Below the pieces are notes generated by a model. That model was given only the letters and a program-made list of their open reading frames with translations, did no database searches and had not been told where the DNA came from. This document shows positions 27,165-36,020 of a stretch of 52,728 nt of DNA, piece after piece; positions within the stretch are counted from its first letter, which is position 1, and each line of letters starts with the position of its first letter. The stretch comes from Segetibacter sp. 3557_3. GTDB taxonomy: Bacteria; Bacteroidota; Bacteroidia; Chitinophagales; Chitinophagaceae. The translations under genes and the position numbers were made by a program. The DNA lies in the NCBI RefSeq assembly GCF_004354985.1, contig NZ_SMSK01000027.1:1-52728 (forward strand), given 5' to 3'.

Positions 27165-28307
27165 TCAGTATCCAAGATTCCCGGACAAATAGTTCCTGAC
27201 ATAATCATCCACCCCTTCTTCCAATTGGTAAAACGGGTCAGTATAACCCGCCTGCCTTAGCTTGTGCATATTTGCTTCCGTGAAATACTGGTATTTGTCG
27301 CGAATGTCTTCCGGCATGTCAACAAACTCGATATTAGCAGTCATATCAAGACCACTGAAAGTTGCATTAACAAGGTCGACAAAGCTTCGCGCCTGACCTG
27401 TTCCCAGGTTATATATTCCCGAAGTAAGGCGGGTGTCACTATGGGCCACTTCGCCACCACCATCGTTCAAAAGTACCCGGTCATCCTTCAATCTTGACTC
27501 TTCCAGTTCCAACTGCCTGGGGTCGGGAATGGCTAAATCCTCGGTGGTTTTGATCATCCAGTAAATGACCTTGGTGACGTCTTTTACGTATACAAAGTCC
27601 CTGAGTTGTTCACCATCAAGGTAGCTAGCTTTATGACTCCTAAATAACTTCACGGAGCCCGATGACCTGATCTGGTTATAGGAATGAAAAATCACACTCG
27701 CCATCCTGGCCTTGTGATACTCGTTCGGGCCGTAAACATTGAAGAATTTGAGTCCCGCCCAAAACGGTGGTTGTTTGTTTTGCTTTATTGCCCACTTGTC
27801 GAACTCATTTTTACTAACTCCGTATGGGTTTAAAGGCTGCAACCGCTCAATAATTTCGTGACTATCGTCATACCCCAGCTCTCCAGACCCATATGTCGCC
27901 GCCGAGGACGCATATACGAGGGGCACATTTTTTCTTGTGCAGTACTCCCACACATTTTGCGAGTAGTCAACGTTCAGTTCCTGGTGAACCGCATAGTCAA
28001 ACTCGGTCGTATCTGTACGGGCGCCGAGGTGAATGAAAAAATCTATTTTCGGGTCCTGGTCTTTTAACCAGTTGAATAGATTGTAGCGCTCAACAATCTG
28101 TATATATTTCTTTCCTTCCCAGTTTACCCGCTTTTCTTCAACGCCAAAATCATCAACAAGAACGAGGTTTTCATAACCTTGCTCATTCAAAAACTGCACA
28201 ACGCAACTCCCGATAAAACCTGCAGCACCCGTTATTACGAGCCAGCCGGTCCCCGAATACCCCGGAGTTTTCTCCGAAGCAGAAAATAATTTGTCGAGCA
28301 GGTTCAT
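27165..28307 (-). CDS. hldD: ADP-L-glycero-D-manno-heptose 6-epimerase
   Basis: Epimerises ADP-heptose for lipopolysaccharide core synthesis. It is a short-chain dehydrogenase-type fold with the NADP loop GAAGFIGS (27-34), SSAATYG (134-140) and the catalytic YGVSK (Tyr162, Lys166). KFFNVYGPNEYHKARMASV also follows the family. At 380 aa it is longer than the typical 310-335. The excess is about 20 residues before the Rossmann start and an acidic insertion of about 40 residues (257-296) that splits the C-terminal domain. Active-site motifs are intact. Confidence 0.92.
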   Translation of the reverse strand: MNLLDKLFSASEKTPGYSGTGWLVITGAAGFIGSCVVQFLNEQGYENLVLVDDFGVEEKRVNWEGKKYIQIVERYNLFNWLKDQDPKIDFFIHLGARTDTTEFDYAVHQELNVDYSQNVWEYCTRKNVPLVYASSAATYGSGELGYDDSHEIIERLQPLNPYGVSKNEFDKWAIKQNKQPPFWAGLKFFNVYGPNEYHKARMASVIFHSYNQIRSSGSVKLFRSHKASYLDGEQLRDFVYVKDVTKVIYWMIKTTEDLAIPDPRQLELEESRLKDDRVLLNDGGGEVAHSDTRLTSGIYNLGTGQARSFVDLVNATFSGLDMTANIEFVDMPEDIRDKYQYFTEANMHKLRQAGYTDPFYQLEEGVDDYVRNYLSGNLGY

Positions 28308-28450
28308 AAGCTTTTGTATTTACAGGTTACACGCCTCAGGCACACTTGTGCAGCCCCTAACTCACCCAGAGGTACATTTCCGGATCAGTAAAACATCCCG
28401 GGAGAGCCGACAATCAGGGGTCTAGCATTTCCGACTGGCGGTACATGCTA

Positions 28451-30664
28451 TTACATTCCTGTCATGTGCCTGGCGATTGCTGTATCGTATAACTCTTTCC
28501 ATTCGGAGATGTGTCCCCAATATTCACCTTCCATATCAATGTTGCCTTCGGTTACGATACCCAGGTATTCAAAGGCGATCCCACTGTTTTTCAACTCGGA
28601 AAGCAGCGCTTCCGCGTTTTTGATGGTGCAGGAAACAACAACCCGGCTTTGCGACTCGCCAAACCAGTATGCATCATTCCTAACGTCCTGGGCAGTTTGC
28701 TGCACATCGAAACCAAGCTCACGATTGAAGCCGCTCTCCATCAAGGAAGTGATCAGTCCGCCTTCACTTACATCATGAACACTTTGCAGCAATTTTGCTT
28801 TAATCAGCTTCTTAATAAGCTGCTGCAAGGCGAATTCTTCCTCAAGATCAAAGTAAGGAGCAGGCGAAAATTCTTCTCCCACTATTTTGTGCAGGTACTC
28901 GGACGAATTAAGGTCATTCCGGCTACGACCAAGGAGGTATAATACATCACCGCCCTGTTTGAAATCCATCGTCATCCTATCCTCAAGATCTTCGATCAAT
29001 CCAACCATACCGATGGTCGGGGTTGGGTAAACCGCACCATCGGGGTTTTGGTTATAGAAGCTAACGTTACCGCCGGTAACAGGTGTATCAAACTTTAAGC
29101 AGGCTTCGCCCATGCCCTTAATGGAATATACAAACTGGTAATAAACTTCCGGATCAAACGGATTTCCAAAGTTCAGGCAGTTGGTGATGCCCAGCGGTTC
29201 TCCCCCGCTACATACAATATTCCGCGCTGCCTCGGCAACGGCAATCATTGCCCCTTTATATGGATCCGCATAAACATACCGTCCGTTGCAATCTACCGTA
29301 ATCGCCAATGCTTTACCGGTACCCTTAGCAAGTACTACAGAAGCATCACTTGGGGCATTGGTACTTAGATTAGCGGCTCCAACCATGCTGTCGTATTGGG
29401 TATAGATCCAACGTTTGCTTGCAATATTTGGAACCTGGATGAGTTCACGGGCAAGTTGTTTAAGACTCTCCGGCTCGGGTATTGTGTCGTGATCGAAAGC
29501 CTGGATTTTTATAAAATAAGCGGGCTCGCGGTATTCGCGATCATTTTGGGGAGCTCCGCCTCCTAAGACCAGGCTATCCGCGTTTAACTCTGCCTCAAGC
29601 TGCCCGTTCATAAAAAATTCAAGTTTTCCCGTGTCTGTAACTTCACCAATCTGGCTGCATGGAAGGTCCCACTTTTCAAAAATGTCAAGTACAGCCTGCT
29701 CCTTACCTTTTTCAATTACTACCAGCATCCGCTCCTGGCTTTCGCTTAGCAAAAGTTCCCACGCTTTCATGTTTGTCTGCCGGGTGGGTACATTTTCCAG
29801 GCGGATGATCATTCCCACTTTTCCTTTCGCACTCATTTCACTTGTCGAGCAAATGATGCCCGCTGCTCCCATGTCTTGCATACCCACGACTGCTCCGGTA
29901 GTTATAATCTCCAGGCAGGCCTCTAACAACTTCTTTTCCTGAAAAGGGTCACCAACCTGCACCGCTGGCAATTCCTCTACGCTGTCTGCTGTAATATCTG
30001 CCGACGCGAATGAGGCGCCACCCATCCCGTCTTTGCCTGTTGCACTACCCACTATGAAAACGGGATTACCAACCCCTTCAGCAGTAGCACTTATGGTTTC
30101 ACCGTTGCGCACAATGCCAACACTCATGGCATTAACAAGCGGGTTGGTATGATAACGATCTTCAAAATAAGCTTCTCCACCAACAGTAGGAACACCAAAA
30201 CAATTGCCGTAATGTCCGATGCCATGAACAACACCTGCAACAAGGTGTTGGGTTTTGGCTTCGCTAAGATTACCAAAGCGCAAGCTATTTAGTGCCGCAA
30301 TTGGCCTGGCTCCCATGGTAAAAATATCACGATGAATACCACCGACTCCAGTAGCAGCACCCTGGAAGGGCTCAATTGCACTTGGGTGATTATGGCTTTC
30401 AATTTTGAAAACCACACCAAAGCCATCGCCAATGTCCATCAAACCCGCATTTTCCTCCCCAGCCTTTACCAACATCTTTTTTCCTTCACGTGGAAGGGTT
30501 TTCAACCACTTAATAGAATTTTTGTAGCTGCAGTGTTCACTCCACATTACACTGTATGCACATAGTTCTGTAAAGTTGGGGTTCCGGCCCATAATCTGCT
30601 TGATTTGTTCGTATTCATCAGCAGTGAGTCGAAGCTGCTGTGCGGTCTGTACATTTACTTCCAT
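28451..30664 (-). CDS. purL: Phosphoribosylformylglycinamidine synthase subunit PurL
   Basis: ATP-dependent amidation of FGAR to FGAM in purine synthesis. 737 aa, the small PurL form that works with separate PurS and PurQ (not in this window). Motifs include SEHCSYKNSIKWLK, the ATP-binding FKIESHNHPSAIEPFQGAATGVGG, GDPFQEKKLLEACLE and the second-half CLNFGNP and TGGNVSFYNQ. A one-mismatch -7 box (TAACTTCG, minus strand at 30679-30672) lies close to the ATG. The region further upstream has several hairpins. Confidence 0.97.
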   Translation of the reverse strand: MEVNVQTAQQLRLTADEYEQIKQIMGRNPNFTELCAYSVMWSEHCSYKNSIKWLKTLPREGKKMLVKAGEENAGLMDIGDGFGVVFKIESHNHPSAIEPFQGAATGVGGIHRDIFTMGARPIAALNSLRFGNLSEAKTQHLVAGVVHGIGHYGNCFGVPTVGGEAYFEDRYHTNPLVNAMSVGIVRNGETISATAEGVGNPVFIVGSATGKDGMGGASFASADITADSVEELPAVQVGDPFQEKKLLEACLEIITTGAVVGMQDMGAAGIICSTSEMSAKGKVGMIIRLENVPTRQTNMKAWELLLSESQERMLVVIEKGKEQAVLDIFEKWDLPCSQIGEVTDTGKLEFFMNGQLEAELNADSLVLGGGAPQNDREYREPAYFIKIQAFDHDTIPEPESLKQLARELIQVPNIASKRWIYTQYDSMVGAANLSTNAPSDASVVLAKGTGKALAITVDCNGRYVYADPYKGAMIAVAEAARNIVCSGGEPLGITNCLNFGNPFDPEVYYQFVYSIKGMGEACLKFDTPVTGGNVSFYNQNPDGAVYPTPTIGMVGLIEDLEDRMTMDFKQGGDVLYLLGRSRNDLNSSEYLHKIVGEEFSPAPYFDLEEEFALQQLIKKLIKAKLLQSVHDVSEGGLITSLMESGFNRELGFDVQQTAQDVRNDAYWFGESQSRVVVSCTIKNAEALLSELKNSGIAFEYLGIVTEGNIDMEGEYWGHISEWKELYDTAIARHMTGM

Positions 30665-30937
30665 AAGGCTGCGAAGTTAAGAAAGTGATCCAAGTACCCT
30701 ATTGAACTTTTGATAGATTGTGTGCAGTTTTTGTAAACACAAACCCCTGACGATTAATCAGGGGTTTAGATGGTATTCTTTCGATAAGGTCTGCCGGGGC
30801 CTTGTACCTACATCCCGTAGGTATTACTCAGGCATCAGCAACTGTGTTGATGTTCCGGAATTACTACCCGGTCTGCAGGAAATAACATGGTGCCGCAGCT
30901 GCCCCCACTTTTGTTGACCAAAGGGACTGCCACTTAA
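30665..30937. other. Structured intergenic region upstream of purL
   Basis: No gene is seen. A 10-bp perfect hairpin AAACCCCTGA-N7-TCAGGGGTTT occupies 30741-30767, and a 7-bp hairpin TACCTAC-ATCCC-GTAGGTA occupies 30805-30823. Neither is followed by a T-run on the minus strand. They could be terminators of the M56/amidase gene or leader elements of purL; no known purine riboswitch was recognised. Confidence 0.45.
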
Positions 30938-33145
30938 TCAGGAATGTCTGGCTGTATTTTTAAATGTAATTTGTTGAATCACCTGCACAGGAACACTTCT
31001 TCCATTTTGCATACCGGGTTTCCAGGTTCCGGAATTTTTTAGCAATCTTATTGCTTCTTCCTCCAGGCCAAAACCTTTATCGCTAACCTTCTTAAAATTA
31101 CTGAGCTTACCATCGGTATCTACAACAAATTGAATTGACACAGCTCCTTCGATATTGTTCTTTATCGCTTCTGCCGGATACTGAAGATTGCTTTCAACAT
31201 AATTTGCAAAAGCTATCATCCCCGCTTCATAATAAGGTGGGTTTTCAACACGGGTAAAAATTTTGTCAAATTGCTTTTCCTGCTCACCATTAACGCTGGT
31301 TTCGTTTTTCAGCTTTGTAGACACGATAATTACACCATTACGTGCTTTGGCGCCGTAAATGTCCAGTGCGGTCTTATCCTTAATTATATCAATTCGTTTT
31401 ATATCCTCAGGATTAATTTCATTCAGAGAAAAGACTTTCGGGTCCTTCTCCACCCCATCCAGGATAACCAGTGGTTGCTCTGACATAACAAAACCGTTAT
31501 TTTTAACGCGTATAATTGTGTCCCGCTTTTGAGCATCACGGGGTATGGTGTCTTTGTTACGTTCACGCTTATATGCAACTCTTACCTCTCCTGTTCCGGT
31601 TTCGTTTATACTATCATCGACATGTTCCCTTTCACCTGAAACCGTTCTTACTCCTTTCTCAATCATTGAGAAGTACGTCTCTATACTGTTCGCTATCAGC
31701 CCGGCATATCTTGCCGCCTGGTCTTGCATCATCTTCATATCTGACGGGTTGGTGATGTACCCACATTCCAGCAAGATCGATGGGCAAACTTCCTGGTTGT
31801 CGAGAACATAGATGCCCGTTTGTTTTTGGGTAAGCGGAGTTTTGCTTTGCAGAAGTGGCTGGAGGTGTTGTGACAACAATGATCCGAATAAACGGCTGGA
31901 AGTAGTATGCTTGTTGGACTTTTTAGCAAGCACAATTTCAGCCCCTGTTTTTTGATCCGTCTTGATCTTACCAGTTGTATTGGTTGCATTCGCATGTATC
32001 GAGATAAAGAGATTTGCACCTGAAGACGAAAGTAGTTGCACCCTTTCCTGGGGTGTAAGAAATTGATCCTGATTGCGGGTCAGCACAACCTGTATATTTT
32101 GATTTCTCAACTCCTCTGCAAGCATCCTGCTTATCGTTAGTACGATTTCTTTTTCTTTTACTTCATTTACACCCATGGCACCATTATCCTTACCTCCATG
32201 GCCGGGATCAAGAACGACGGTGTATTTCTGCATTAAAGGAGTCTGCCCGAGATTGTTTGTTTGCTGCTTCATTTTAAATGCAAACAAAAATAAGATTGCA
32301 CCTAAAACAGGTAGAATGGATAACCTTCTCAAATAAGAGAAACGCGGATTACGGGAATTGGTAAGCATAAGAAGACGGCGTTTGATGGGTGAATAGAAGA
32401 AGTTGTTGGTAATGGAAAAATTGTGGCTGGGGTAAGTGGCTTTCAGCAACATTGCTGAAAATGCAGTAGTGTCTCCGTCGGATATTGCCTTGTTGTCGGC
32501 AATAAATTCATGGATCATACGTAACTCGCGATTGATGATCCACAACATTGGGTTAAACCAGCCGACGACCAGGTTGAAATTCAGGAAAAGCCTGTCGTAG
32601 CTATGTTTTTCCCGTACATGAGCTAACTCGTGCCGAAGGATCTTAGCGCCTTCGGAGCTGTTGAGCGGAATATCCTCATGCCAGAAAACATAATTAAAAA
32701 CGGAAAAAGGCGCTTGCCTGTGTCGGCAAAAAACAACCATGATACCATTCATTTTAGTAGAATAATTTTGCCGCGAAAGCTGGTACAACCTAACGGAAGC
32801 TATCAGCAACCTTACCAACAGAAATACGGAAACAAGGAGTACGCAAGTGCCAAGAAGAAGCTCCCAGTTCCAAGCGTACCGATTTCCAACCGTTGATTGT
32901 TCTTCAACAAATCGATCTGTACTTGCGACTATGGAAAGTAGATTTACCACAGCCGGTTGCGCGTCGGCCGTTGTTAAAAAGTCGAACTTAAATAATGGAA
33001 TTAACCAGGATGCAAATACAGTCGATAAAAGGTAAAATCGATTGTATTGGTGAAATTGACGGTTGCGCAATGCCAGGAAATAGTAACTATAAAGAAGCGC
33101 ACTGCAAACCAACACTTTTGCGAAATAGTATACGACAGGCAGCAT
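30938..33145 (-). CDS. BlaR1-like M56 peptidase fused to amidase_3, plug-like and TonB C-terminal domains
   Basis: 735 aa, four modules. (1) Residues 1-290: BlaR1/MecR1-type membrane metalloprotease with TM helices near 4-26, 37-53, 95-118 and 273-290. Its zinc site is HELAH (172-176) with Glu213 in HEFIAD. (2) About 306-495: N-acetylmuramoyl-L-alanine amidase (amidase_3). His316 (LDPGHGGKD), Glu331, His384 (ISIHAN) and Glu460 (LLECGY) are all present. (3) About 553-612: TonB-receptor plug-like segment (PLVILDGV, IYGAKARNGVIIV). (4) About 643-729: TonB C-terminal domain (NLQYPAEA to VPVQVIQQITF). It is 6 nt downstream of a BlaI-type repressor. The amidase occupies the place of BlaR1's periplasmic sensor, suggesting peptidoglycan sensing or cleavage coupled to derepression. 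Confidence 0.92.
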   Translation of the reverse strand: MLPVVYYFAKVLVCSALLYSYYFLALRNRQFHQYNRFYLLSTVFASWLIPLFKFDFLTTADAQPAVVNLLSIVASTDRFVEEQSTVGNRYAWNWELLLGTCVLLVSVFLLVRLLIASVRLYQLSRQNYSTKMNGIMVVFCRHRQAPFSVFNYVFWHEDIPLNSSEGAKILRHELAHVREKHSYDRLFLNFNLVVGWFNPMLWIINRELRMIHEFIADNKAISDGDTTAFSAMLLKATYPSHNFSITNNFFYSPIKRRLLMLTNSRNPRFSYLRRLSILPVLGAILFLFAFKMKQQTNNLGQTPLMQKYTVVLDPGHGGKDNGAMGVNEVKEKEIVLTISRMLAEELRNQNIQVVLTRNQDQFLTPQERVQLLSSSGANLFISIHANATNTTGKIKTDQKTGAEIVLAKKSNKHTTSSRLFGSLLSQHLQPLLQSKTPLTQKQTGIYVLDNQEVCPSILLECGYITNPSDMKMMQDQAARYAGLIANSIETYFSMIEKGVRTVSGEREHVDDSINETGTGEVRVAYKRERNKDTIPRDAQKRDTIIRVKNNGFVMSEQPLVILDGVEKDPKVFSLNEINPEDIKRIDIIKDKTALDIYGAKARNGVIIVSTKLKNETSVNGEQEKQFDKIFTRVENPPYYEAGMIAFANYVESNLQYPAEAIKNNIEGAVSIQFVVDTDGKLSNFKKVSDKGFGLEEEAIRLLKNSGTWKPGMQNGRSVPVQVIQQITFKNTARHS

Positions 33146-33151
33146 AGAAAA

Positions 33152-33514
33152 TTATTTTTGAGCTTTTTTCAATTCTTTTAGGAGGAGTTCAAGGTCCTTT
33201 ACATCAAGACCTTTCTTTTCTACCATAAAAGAGACTACGTTGGTAAAAGAGCCTTCGAAATACCCTTCAACCAGGTTGTTGATGGAACTCCTGGAGTAAT
33301 CAGCTTTTTGAATTAACGCATGGTATTGATTATTGCGTCCAAAAGTTTCGGTACCCACGAAACCCTTCTCCCCCAAAATCTTTAGAATTGTTGCAACAGT
33401 ATTTGAATGCGGCTTTGGCTCCGACATTTCATCTATGATGTCTTTTAAAAAGCCCCGTTCAATTTTCCAGAGAGCTTTCATCACTTGCTCCTCGGCTTTT
33501 GTTAGTGGTTTCAT
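33152..33514 (-). CDS. BlaI/MecI-type transcriptional repressor
   Basis: 120 aa winged-helix repressor (LTKAEEQVMKALW, PKPHSNTVATILKILGEKGFV) with a C-terminal dimerisation helix region. In BlaI the partner protease cleaves in this dimer domain. The matching place here is SFTNVVSFMVEKK, with Ser95-Phe96 as the likely scissile area by position. It is translated immediately before the M56 fusion protein (6-nt gap). Two AACTA-N6-TAGTT dyads lie upstream, as expected for autoregulation. No beta-lactamase gene is adjacent, so the regulon is probably envelope-related. Confidence 0.93.
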   Translation of the reverse strand: MKPLTKAEEQVMKALWKIERGFLKDIIDEMSEPKPHSNTVATILKILGEKGFVGTETFGRNNQYHALIQKADYSRSSINNLVEGYFEGSFTNVVSFMVEKKGLDVKDLELLLKELKKAQK

Positions 33515-33539
33515 TTTTCCTTATTTGCCATAAAACTAT

Positions 33540-33575
33540 AACTAATAATTTAGTTTACAAACTATTTTTTTAGTT
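33540..33575. promoter_or_regulatory. Tandem BlaI-type operator dyads
   Basis: AACTA-N6-TAGTT occurs at 33540-33555 and again at 33560-33575, with centres 20 bp apart. The first is perfect over 16 bp (AACTAATAATTTAGTT). They lie 26-61 nt upstream of the repressor ATG. Shape and place match autoregulatory BlaI/MecI operators. Confidence 0.7.
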
Positions 33576-33891
33576 AAGTTAAAACATTGTGGCCCGCCGA
33601 GTAAAGGCTTTTCCTGGAGGTTGTCAACGAGTGCTGCTGCCCCGTTTCGTATAGTTATACATCATGCTCGGCAGGTGGCAGGTGTATACATGGAGTGAAT
33701 AAATGATAGAAAAGAACCCTGGGGCAGGACAACCGGCTAGAAGGAGAAGTTCATTTGAAGAATTAACAAAGCACAGTTCGCATGAGCTAAAGCAGAATTT
33801 GAATACCATTCATGCAGGAGTCGATAGATGGGCGACAGAGCTAAGGGGTGATGTGCATCAATCCTCGTAGCCTTTTATACCGAAGTAGAGG
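33576..33891. other. Intergenic region upstream of the blaI-like gene
   Basis: Nothing beyond the operator region can be supported. Short open frames here have no family resemblance. No terminator for scoB is visible near 33892. Confidence 0.5.
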
Positions 33892-34548
33892 CTAAACATT
33901 CATTTCCGGTACAAAAGCTGGCACAGTTAAACGACCAAGCGTTTTTGCCCGGATCTCTTCCACCGAAATGCCGGGAGCGCGTTCAAGTAATAGAAATCCT
34001 TCGGGTGTAACATCAATTACCGCCAATTCAGTAACTATTTTCTTCACACATCCTACTCCTGTCAGCGGAAGCGTGCAAGCTGGCAAGAGTTTGCTTTCAC
34101 CTTTAGGATTTGTGTGTTGCATGGCAACAATTATATTTTTTGCACTGGCAACAAGGTCCATTGCGCCACCCATACCTTTTACCATTTTCCCCGGTATCTT
34201 CCAGTTGGCTATATCACCGCTTTCACTTACTTCCATCGCACCAAGGACAGTAAGATCAACTTTGCCTGCCCTGATCATACCAAAGCTTTCAGCACTATCG
34301 AAAAATGCACCTCCTGGAATTACAGTAACTGTTTCTTTTCCTGCGTTAATCAGGTCTGCATCAATGTCACTTTCAGCCGGGTAAGGCCCCATGCCGAGAA
34401 TACCATTTTCGCTCTGGAATATCACCGTCATGCCCGATGGAATATAATTGCTTACAAGTGTCGGTATTCCAATACCAAGATTGACATACATGCCATCTCT
34501 CAGCTCCTGTGCAATTCTACGGGCGATACCAAATTTATCTAACGGCAT
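33892..34548 (-). CDS. scoB: 3-oxoacid CoA-transferase subunit B
   Basis: Beta subunit of a class I CoA-transferase moving CoA between succinyl-CoA (or acetyl-CoA) and acetoacetate or another 3-oxo acid. 218 aa with the signature [12 protein letters not shown], catalytic Glu47 in [12 protein letters not shown], and GGAMDLV. It follows the unknown gene 34551-35297 after only 2 nt and ends the eight-gene cluster. The partner subunit is scoA at 35311-36006. Whether it is a succinyl- or acetate-dependent enzyme cannot be told from sequence reading alone. Confidence 0.95.
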   Translation of the reverse strand: MPLDKFGIARRIAQELRDGMYVNLGIGIPTLVSNYIPSGMTVIFQSENGILGMGPYPAESDIDADLINAGKETVTVIPGGAFFDSAESFGMIRAGKVDLTVLGAMEVSESGDIANWKIPGKMVKGMGGAMDLVASAKNIIVAMQHTNPKGESKLLPACTLPLTGVGCVKKIVTELAVIDVTPEGFLLLERAPGISVEEIRAKTLGRLTVPAFVPEMNV

Positions 34549-34550
34549 AG

Positions 34551-35297
34551 TTACTGGTTTAGTAATTCAAATATCTCAGGACGCTTCGACAGTGCCACAA
34601 ATTTTTTGTCGAGTGTAGATGCCATTGGCCGGTTGAGTTCCGCGATAAAGGCCAGATTTGTTTTAACCAGGGTTTTAATCTTGTTGACGCCTTCCTGATC
34701 AAGGCCACTTTGGATAAAGGCATTTTCATGACCATTGGCCTTATCCAATTCAAGATCATCGGCATCGTCAAGTAACAGTAGAGTGCTGATAAGTGCAAAC
34801 CAACACTTAAGTACGTAGAATTCAAGTTCGTCTTGAATTGGTAAAACTACCAGAGAGAATAAAAAGAGATCACCACGATGTAATGCTTTAAAGGGTAACG
34901 AAAGCGATTTGAACCGGTTGTTTGTCCCATCACGTACAAAGTCAACAATATCTGCTAAGAAGCCTTCATCTGTTGCTTTTTGACTTACAAAATCCGTAGC
35001 AAGAACAACTGCCTCCTGCGGTGATATCTCCCCGATTTCCTCGCGGGCACTTATGTGACCGATGTGTTCCATAGCCGCCACGTAGTCTTCAGAAAGCAGG
35101 TGTTCTCTAGGAATGCCCGATTTATAGAGGAGGTCAACGATTAGTGGAATAAACAGCCAGCCAATTTCTGGTCTCAGGTACATCAACTTATCTTTCCAAT
35201 AAAGATTGTTTGCTGGTGGTTGCCGGTCTGTGAAAAACTTTGCTATAGTATCATCAACACCATAGTTAATCGCGAGAAAGTTTGCACTTACAAACAT
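34551..35297 (-). CDS. Unknown helical protein between the CoA-transferase subunits
   Basis: 248 aa, predicted mostly alpha-helical and soluble, with one very hydrophobic helix ([13 protein letters not shown], 164-176). This runs into an acidic motif DDADDLELD (177-185). A DDxxD-like motif after a hydrophobic helix recalls isoprenoid synthase-fold enzymes, but no second metal motif is clear, so this is only a hint. The frame is tightly packed: 13 nt after scoA and 2 nt before scoB, indicating co-translation with the CoA-transferase. I do not recognise the family. Confidence 0.72.
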   Translation of the reverse strand: MFVSANFLAINYGVDDTIAKFFTDRQPPANNLYWKDKLMYLRPEIGWLFIPLIVDLLYKSGIPREHLLSEDYVAAMEHIGHISAREEIGEISPQEAVVLATDFVSQKATDEGFLADIVDFVRDGTNNRFKSLSLPFKALHRGDLFLFSLVVLPIQDELEFYVLKCWFALISTLLLLDDADDLELDKANGHENAFIQSGLDQEGVNKIKTLVKTNLAFIAELNRPMASTLDKKFVALSKRPEIFELLNQ

Positions 35298-35310
35298 GTG
35301 ATTGGTGCTG

Positions 35311-36006
35311 TTAGATTAATTGAATTGTTCTTCTTTCTATTCGCTTTTCATAGGTGGTACCCTTGAAAATACGGTGCACATATATACCTGGCACATGAAT
35401 GCTATCCGGGTCCAGTTCTCCCGGTGCGACCAGGTGTTCTACCTCAGCTATAGTAACGCTGCCGGCTCTTGCCATCGAGCTTGAGAAATTTCGGGTTGTT
35501 TTTCTAAATACAAGATTGCCCATGCTGTCTCCTTTCCACGCTTTAACCAGCGCAAAGTCGGCGTGCAACGCAAGTTCCATAAGGTGCATTTTACCATTGA
35601 ATTCCCGAACTTCTTTTCCGGCAGCCACCTCCGTACCATAGCCAGCAGGTGTAAAGAAGGCAGGAATACCCATCCCGGCCATCTGGATTCTTGTAGCCAA
35701 TGTTCCCTGAGGAATCAGGTCGACCTCCAGCTCTCCACTAAGTAGTTGTCTTTCGAATTCGGCATTTTCTCCCACATAACTGCTCATCATCTTCTTAACC
35801 TGCCGAGTTTGAAGAAGTGAGCCTAATCCAAACCCATCAATACCGGCATTATTCGAAATGCAGGTCAATTCCTTCACTCCTTTTCGTTGTAGTGCAGCAA
35901 TGCTGTTTTCCGGAATACCGCAAAGTCCAAAACCGCCAACCATAAGGGTAGCCCCATTTTGGACATCATGGATTGCCTCATCTGCATTTTCGAAAACCTT
36001 ATTCAT
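35311..36006 (-). CDS. scoA: 3-oxoacid CoA-transferase subunit A
   Basis: Alpha subunit of the class I CoA-transferase. 231 aa from ATG 36006 (MNKVFENADEAIHDVQNG). It shows the CoA-binding GGFGLCGIPENSI, SNNAGIDGFGLG, LIPQGTLATRIQMAG and GIPAFFTPAGYGT, as in the family. An in-frame extension upstream is not family-like and overlaps the DUF4296 gene, so the ATG at 36006 is chosen. It lies 14 nt after that gene. The B subunit is separated from it by an unknown gene, whereas the pair is usually adjacent. Confidence 0.95.
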   Translation of the reverse strand: MNKVFENADEAIHDVQNGATLMVGGFGLCGIPENSIAALQRKGVKELTCISNNAGIDGFGLGSLLQTRQVKKMMSSYVGENAEFERQLLSGELEVDLIPQGTLATRIQMAGMGIPAFFTPAGYGTEVAAGKEVREFNGKMHLMELALHADFALVKAWKGDSMGNLVFRKTTRNFSSSMARAGSVTIAEVEHLVAPGELDPDSIHVPGIYVHRIFKGTTYEKRIERRTIQLI

Positions 36007-36020
36007 ATGGATCAGGTTTG

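Noticed and set aside
30840-30890. Segment with GATGTTCCGGAATTAC resembling the centre of repeat copies 3 and 6
   Set aside because: It lacks both the left block and the CCAAAAAA end, so the resemblance is too short to call.
33624-33809. Leftward open frame of 61 codons upstream of the blaI-like gene
   Set aside because: Low-complexity Cys/Ser/Leu composition, no homology recognised, no start context.
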